64,000 nucleotides of DNA from assembly GCF_005280655.1 (NCBI RefSeq), contig NZ_CP040058.1, positions 2,270,001 through 2,334,000 on the forward strand. The letters are read 5' to 3'. Origin of the DNA: Anaerostipes rhamnosivorans (GTDB taxonomy: Bacteria > Bacillota > Clostridia > Lachnospirales > Lachnospiraceae). The notes beneath the pieces were generated by a model. It was not told the DNA's origin. It worked only from the letters and a program-made list of their open reading frames with translations, and searched no databases. Both the position numbers and the translations under genes were made by a program. The stretch's first letter is position 1, and each line of letters begins with the position of its first letter. Of the stretch, positions 59,194 to 64,000 are shown one piece after another.

Positions 59194-61113
59194 CAGATGC
59201 ATGATCTTATAGTCTAATTTCTGTACCTTTGTGTGAACGCGGGTGTTATCAAGCATTTTGATGAGACGCCTGTGTTCTTCCTCCGGTACCCCTTCTTTGT
59301 GATCCAGGAAATCAAAATCAATCTCTTCTTCCTCGTCACTTGTATTTACAAGCAGAAGGTAAGCTCCCTGGTTACACGGTTCCCCAAAGACATCCTTTGT
59401 TCCCGGAACAAATCTGAGAATCGCCAAAACATGTTTTGATGCGGCGATATAAAGGGCATAACCCGTCTGCAGGATCTTCTCTCTGCTCCGGAAAACGGAA
59501 ACTGTTTTCAGTTCCTCAAATATCTTTGTGTCATGTTTAAACATCGGTCCCCTGTTAAAAGGATCCATCAATCCGTTCATTCCATATTCATCTCCATAAT
59601 AGATCGATGGGATTCCCGGAATAAAAAACTGGATCGCAAAAGCCAGCCTGGAAAGCCTTGCTCCTTTGCGGTCATTTTCTGATGTGACCACATAGTCAAT
59701 CTGATTTTCCCTGGACGGCAGCATCTCATTCATGCCTGATGCCAGAGTGGTCCGGATCCTTGGGATATCATGAGATGACAGCAGGTTCATCACGCTGTAA
59801 TAAAACGGTTTTGGATAGTTACACTGCTGCCCCAGCAAAAACTGCTGCATTGCATACGCGTCCTCATTCCCAAGCAGATAGTTGACACAGTTTACTTTAA
59901 ACGGATAGTTCATGGTACTGTCAAGCCCTTTGCCGAGAGCATACTTTCTCTTGACGCCGTAGCTCTCTTTGGTGGTGACATCCTCCCAGACTTCCCCGAT
60001 CAAAGCGTAATTCTTAAACATCTTTTTCATTGTCTTGCGCATCAGGAAAATAAACTCATCCGGAAGCTCATCCGCTACATCCAGGCGGAATCCGGAAGCC
60101 CCCAGAGTAAACCAGTGCTTTAATACGGAGTCTTTTCCCGTGATGATATACGATAAAAAGCGTTCATTCAGTTCATTGACTTCCGGAAGGCTTCTAAATC
60201 CCCACCAGCTTTTGTAGTCTCCTTTACTGTCAAAGGAGTACCAGTCATAAAACGGCGACTCCTGGCTCTGATATGCGCCGACACTCTTATAATTTCCATT
60301 CTTGTTAAAGTAAAGGCTGTCTGCCCCTGTATGGGAGAAAACACCATCCAAAATAATATGGATCCCTTTTCTTCTTGCAACTTCACATAACTCTCTGAAG
60401 TCCTCATTATCCCCAAGGAACGGATCTACTTTTTTATAATTGCCGGTATTGTACCTGTGATTGGAACTGGACTCCACAATCGGATTCAGATAGATGCATG
60501 TAACACCCAGCTTTTTCAAATCATCCAGGTGCTTTTTGATCCCTTCCAGATCCCCGCCGAAGAAATCACACGGATCGTAGAATTCTTTTCCCTCCATCGG
60601 CCCGAACAGCGGCCGTTCTTCCCAGCTTTTGTGCACGTAAATATCACGGCCCATTTTTCTATGGTATTCTTCTCCCTTTTCGGTGTTTTGCCGGTTTCCC
60701 TGGCAGAACCGGTCCGGGAATATCTGATACATAATGCCTTTTGAAAGCCATCTAGGCGTTTCAAACCCTCTTTCGTATACAGTTATCTGAAAACCGCGGA
60801 CATCTTCCTCTACCTGCATACCCTCTCCGCAGGTGCGTCCCGGCTTTGCCCCGTAATAATACGTGTAGTTCCCTTCTGTGATCCTGAAGTAATACCATAG
60901 GATACACGCTTTTTCCGGCATCTCTATGATACATTCATAGATGCCCTTTTTCTCTCTCATTGGAAAGGTCTTATGATACTCTTCCGAAAATAAGACCACT
61001 TCCACAGTCGCAGCAGTTCCCTCTAAGGCAAAAAGGCGAAGTTTTACCTCTTCGCCTTTTGTGACAGCCCCGATGGGTTCTCTGTACTGCTCAATTGATG
61101 CATTATGGATCAT
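59188..61113 (-). CDS. GH13 alpha-glucanase (neopullulanase/cyclomaltodextrinase-like)
   Basis: 641 residues. The N-terminal ~120 residues form a CBM34-like beta-sandwich. Catalytic GH13 motifs follow: ILDGVFSHTG, GFRLDVADEL (nucleophile Asp), LIGEVWED (acid Glu) and SSHDIPR (transition-state Asp). No signal peptide, so it is cytoplasmic. With glgP and glgA it probably serves glycogen or maltodextrin breakdown. Fifteen nt separate it from glgP. Confidence 0.93.
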   Translation of the reverse strand: MIHNASIEQYREPIGAVTKGEEVKLRLFALEGTAATVEVVLFSEEYHKTFPMREKKGIYECIIEMPEKACILWYYFRITEGNYTYYYGAKPGRTCGEGMQVEEDVRGFQITVYERGFETPRWLSKGIMYQIFPDRFCQGNRQNTEKGEEYHRKMGRDIYVHKSWEERPLFGPMEGKEFYDPCDFFGGDLEGIKKHLDDLKKLGVTCIYLNPIVESSSNHRYNTGNYKKVDPFLGDNEDFRELCEVARRKGIHIILDGVFSHTGADSLYFNKNGNYKSVGAYQSQESPFYDWYSFDSKGDYKSWWGFRSLPEVNELNERFLSYIITGKDSVLKHWFTLGASGFRLDVADELPDEFIFLMRKTMKKMFKNYALIGEVWEDVTTKESYGVKRKYALGKGLDSTMNYPFKVNCVNYLLGNEDAYAMQQFLLGQQCNYPKPFYYSVMNLLSSHDIPRIRTTLASGMNEMLPSRENQIDYVVTSENDRKGARLSRLAFAIQFFIPGIPSIYYGDEYGMNGLMDPFNRGPMFKHDTKIFEELKTVSVFRSREKILQTGYALYIAASKHVLAILRFVPGTKDVFGEPCNQGAYLLLVNTSDEEEEIDFDFLDHKEGVPEEEHRRLIKMLDNTRVHTKVQKLDYKIMHLS

Positions 61114-61128
61114 GTTCTCTCACCCTGC

Positions 61129-63582
61129 CTATTTATATGTTGGTAAATTCCAGATCTTATCATTGTACTCTTCGATTGTACGGTCAGAAGAGAAAAATCC
61201 GGATTTGGCGGTATTAATCACCGCTTTTTTCACCCATTCATCATGGTGATTGATATAAGTGTCATATACCTTCTCAAATTCTTCCACATAAGAAGGCAGA
61301 TCATACAGGACAAAGTACTGATCTGGTATATTATACTCCCCAAACAGCAGAGACTGATAAATATCAGAGTATTTTCTCTTACCGTACCGAGGAAGTTCCC
61401 CTGCGATCAGACAGTTACACACTTCACGGATCATTGGGTTTTTCTCAAAAATGGTACCCGGGTTGTAAGTCCGGTATTGTTTCATAGAATTAATCTCATC
61501 CACAGTGGCTCCGAAAATAAAGATATTATCGTCCCCTACCTGTTCAAAGATCTCCACATTGGCGCCGTCCATGGTACCGAGTGTCAAAGCACCGTTCATC
61601 ATAAACTTCATGTTTCCGGTTCCGGAAGCTTCCAGTCCGGCTGTGGAAAGCTGCTCGCTGATGTCCGCTGCCGGGATCAGAACTTCTGCCACAGACACAG
61701 AGTAGTTCTCTACAAAGACAACCTGCATCTTATCTTTGGTATCCGGATCGTTGTTGACCATATCCCCGATGGAATTGATCAGACGAATGATCTCCTTAGC
61801 CCTCTGGTATCCAGGAGCCGCTTTCGCACCGAAAATAAAGGTGATCGGTTTGCTTAAGAAGTCCGGATTTTTCTTCACCTGTTTGTACAGATAAATAATA
61901 TGAAGGCATTTTAACAGCTGTCTCTTATACTCATGAAGACGTTTGCACTGTACATCGATCAGAGAATCCGGATTAATCTCGATGCCCTGTTTCTGTTTCA
62001 GATACTTGGCGAGCCTTTTTTTATTGCGCTGCTTGATGGCGTCATACTTTTTGCAGAAGTCTGCGTTGTCTGCCAACGGAAGGATCTTCTCAAACAGACG
62101 GTAGTCTGAAAGAATGTCACCCCTGACATGTTCCTGAATCAGGTCGCACAGTTCCGGATTTGCCAGGGCAAGCCATCTTCTGTGGGTGATACCGTTGGTA
62201 ATGGCAAGATACTTCTGAGGATAAATATTGTAGGAATCGTGGAACAGATTCGTTTTCAAAATGTCTCCGTGAAGTTGTGACACCCCGTTTACCCTGTGGC
62301 AGACTGCCACGCACAGGTTGGCCATACGGATCTGGTTATTGCCGATGATGGACATATAGGCGATCTTCGCCTCGTCGTTTGGATAATAAGTCCTTAAGCG
62401 CTCACAGTACTTCTGGTTCATGATGCAGATGATCTGATAGATCCTCGGCAGCAGAAGTTTGAACATATTTTCGTCCCAGCACTCCAGGGCTTCAGCCATG
62501 ATCGTATGGTTCGTATAATTGAAGATCTGGCTTACAATATCCTCTGCTTCCTCCCATCCAAAGCCTTCCTCATCCATGAGGATCCTCATAAGTTCCGGAA
62601 TGGCCAGGGTAGGATGGGTATCGTTGATCTGCACTGCGGCATACTCAGGCAGTGTATGGAGATCTCCTCTTTTTTCCTTGTGATTTTTCACCATGAGCTG
62701 CATGGTCGCAGACGTCAGGAAGTAGAACTGTTTTAATCTTAAAAGTTTTCCCTGCATATGGTCATCTGCCGGATACAGCACCTTGGAGATTACCTCTGCA
62801 AACTCTGAATCAGCAGAAGCCTTCTCATATCTTCCCTCATTAAAGGAGTGCAGGTCGAAATTCTGTTTGCTTCTTGCGCTCCAAAGTCTCAATGTAGCAG
62901 GAGCGTTTGTCTTGTATCCCATCACTGGTACATCGTAAGGGACTGCAAGCACCGTATGATAGTTGTAATGCTCAATCTTTAATCCGTCCTCGGTCCAGTT
63001 TTCTTTGATCTCACCGTTAAAGCGAACCTCCATGGCAAGCTCCGGTCGTTCCACCTCCCATACAAAACCGTCTCTCAGCCAGTCATCCTCTACCTCTACC
63101 TGACTGCCGTCAATGATCTTCTGCTGGAACAGACCATATTCATAGCGGATACCGCATCCGATGGCCGGCAGGTTCAGTGTGGACAAGGAATCCAGGAAAC
63201 ATGCGGCCAAACGTCCCAATCCGCCGTTTCCAAGTCCAGGATCACTCTCCTCGTCTAAGATGTCATCGAAATCGATTCCCATCTTCTCAAACGCTTCTTT
63301 GTAGTCCTTAAAGACCCCGGAATTGATCAGGTTGTTGCTGTACGCTCTTCCCATAAGGAATTCTGCGGACATATAATATAACTTTTTCAGCCCCAGATCC
63401 TCTGTCTTCTTCCGGCTCTTTGTCCAGAGATGCATGATATCATCCCGAATGCAGCCAGCTCCGGCTTTATAAAGCTCATCCCTGGTTGCCTCCTCCAATG
63501 TTGTTCCGAAATTATTGTTCAGTTTGTTTTCAACATTGCTGATGATCTCCTGAACTTTGCTGTTATTGTTTACAATTTTCAT
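61129..63582 (-). CDS. glgP: Glycogen/starch/alpha-glucan phosphorylase
   Basis: 817 residues, the normal length. PLP lysine lies in EASGTGNMKFMMNGALTLGT, preceded by ADISEQLSTAGLE; the N-terminal EESDPGLGNGGLGRLAACFLD stretch is conserved. Releases glucose-1-phosphate from alpha-1,4 glucans. Between glgA and the GH13 gene on the same strand, so all three probably form one operon. Confidence 0.97.
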   Translation of the reverse strand: MKIVNNNSKVQEIISNVENKLNNNFGTTLEEATRDELYKAGAGCIRDDIMHLWTKSRKKTEDLGLKKLYYMSAEFLMGRAYSNNLINSGVFKDYKEAFEKMGIDFDDILDEESDPGLGNGGLGRLAACFLDSLSTLNLPAIGCGIRYEYGLFQQKIIDGSQVEVEDDWLRDGFVWEVERPELAMEVRFNGEIKENWTEDGLKIEHYNYHTVLAVPYDVPVMGYKTNAPATLRLWSARSKQNFDLHSFNEGRYEKASADSEFAEVISKVLYPADDHMQGKLLRLKQFYFLTSATMQLMVKNHKEKRGDLHTLPEYAAVQINDTHPTLAIPELMRILMDEEGFGWEEAEDIVSQIFNYTNHTIMAEALECWDENMFKLLLPRIYQIICIMNQKYCERLRTYYPNDEAKIAYMSIIGNNQIRMANLCVAVCHRVNGVSQLHGDILKTNLFHDSYNIYPQKYLAITNGITHRRWLALANPELCDLIQEHVRGDILSDYRLFEKILPLADNADFCKKYDAIKQRNKKRLAKYLKQKQGIEINPDSLIDVQCKRLHEYKRQLLKCLHIIYLYKQVKKNPDFLSKPITFIFGAKAAPGYQRAKEIIRLINSIGDMVNNDPDTKDKMQVVFVENYSVSVAEVLIPAADISEQLSTAGLEASGTGNMKFMMNGALTLGTMDGANVEIFEQVGDDNIFIFGATVDEINSMKQYRTYNPGTIFEKNPMIREVCNCLIAGELPRYGKRKYSDIYQSLLFGEYNIPDQYFVLYDLPSYVEEFEKVYDTYINHHDEWVKKAVINTAKSGFFSSDRTIEEYNDKIWNLPTYK

Positions 63583-63608
63583 CCTCTGTTGCTCCTTTCA
63601 CCAGTTGT

Positions 63609-64000
63609 CTAAAGAATGCTCTGGTATAATTCTAGATATTTTCTGGCTGATGACGCAAAACTATTGTCAGACTCCATCGCCCTTTGGATCAGGCCTTTCT
63701 TACGCTTTGGACTGCGCAGTGTATTCAATGCGTAACGGATGACTCCAAGCATCTCGTGTGCATTATAATTTCTGAAAGAAAATCCGTTTCCTGTCTCTTC
63801 AAATTCATTGTAGCTTTGAACCGTGTCACAAAGCCCACCTGTTTCACGGACGATCGGCAGAGTTCCATACCGAAGCGCGATCATCTGAGAAATACCGCAT
63901 GGTTCAAATTTGGAAGGCATAAGGAACAGGTCGCTGGCCGCATAAATCTGATGAGCCACCGCATTGTTGTATGCGATATATGAGCATACTCTACCCTTAT
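63609..64000 (-). CDS. glgA: Glycogen synthase (C-terminal part, partial)
   Basis: The frame is open to the window edge, giving about 130 residues of the GT5 C-terminal domain: SYIAYNNAVAHQIYAASDLF, LMPSKFEPCGISQMIALRYG, TLPIVRETGGLCDTV. This is the ADP-glucose binding region with the EPCG-type motif. GlgA elongates alpha-1,4 glucan. The N-terminal part lies beyond 64000. Start not visible. Confidence 0.95.
   Translation of the reverse strand, partial: KGRVCSYIAYNNAVAHQIYAASDLFLMPSKFEPCGISQMIALRYGTLPIVRETGGLCDTVQSYNEFEETGNGFSFRNYNAHEMLGVIRYALNTLRSPKRKKGLIQRAMESDNSFASSARKYLELYQSIL

Overview
The window is low-to-mid G+C Gram-positive chromosomal DNA. Gene content (sporulation-type SEDS/PBP pairs, MinCDE together with DivIVA and SepF, LrgAB, glycogen enzymes, MutS/MutL with an endonuclease-type MutL, no MutH) and strong AGGAGG-type ribosome binding sites point to a clostridial Firmicute, most likely a Lachnospiraceae gut anaerobe (Anaerostipes/Blautia-like). 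The genus is an inference. Nearly all genes lie on the minus strand, as expected for one replichore arm.

Layout: (1) 1-8.0 kb, a minus-strand operon ruvA-ruvB-zapA-U32 peptidase (RlhA-like)-SEDS protein-class B PBP, then a Nudix hydrolase. (2) 8.0-10.1 kb, a divergent plus-strand operon of a YprB-like exonuclease and lrgA/lrgB, closed by a bidirectional terminator facing a PHP phosphoesterase and a large beta-lactamase-fold hydrolase. (3) 12.7-20.75 kb, an accessory stretch bracketed by two inverted copies of a structured ~130-bp repeat. It holds tRNA-Glu(CTC), an AT-rich lipoprotein gene, two decayed IS3-type transposase remnants facing away from each other, a group IIC-like intron with a broken maturase, an unlisted 26-residue holin-like toxin ORF, an AbrB-type regulator, a small hypothetical gene, a cupin and a TipAL-type MerR regulator with its own MerR-style promoter. 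(4) 20.75-28.7 kb, metY behind an ABC importer of the PF04392 substrate-binding type with two tandem lipoprotein receptors, then pnp and rpsO with structured leaders.

(5) 28.75-38 kb, a long minus-strand operon joining division and envelope functions: D-Ala-D-Ala carboxypeptidase, a radical SAM protein, an HlyD-like protein, yggS, sepF, ylmH, divIVA, aroB, lspA, rluD, proC. (6) 38-47.5 kb, the rod-shape/division-site operon radC-mreB-mreC-mreD-mrdA-minC-minD-minE-rodA, ending in an MgsA homologue whose catalytic residues are replaced. (7) 47.6-56.2 kb, an RNA-modification/repair operon miaB-mutS-mutL-cdd-miaA-ynbB. (8) 56.3-64 kb, glf, a Na/Pi cotransporter family gene, and glycogen/maltodextrin metabolism (GH13 enzyme, glgP, start of the visible part of glgA).

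Most of the window is ordinary housekeeping sequence. The most unusual points are the MgsA-like protein lacking the canonical catalytic Asp and His, the divergent MreB with altered phosphate motifs, the mirrored IS3 remnant carrying a group IIC-like intron beside a terminator-like hairpin, the inverted structured repeat, and the ~107-nt coding overlap between the SEDS gene and its PBP. No clearly new defence or mobile system was found.
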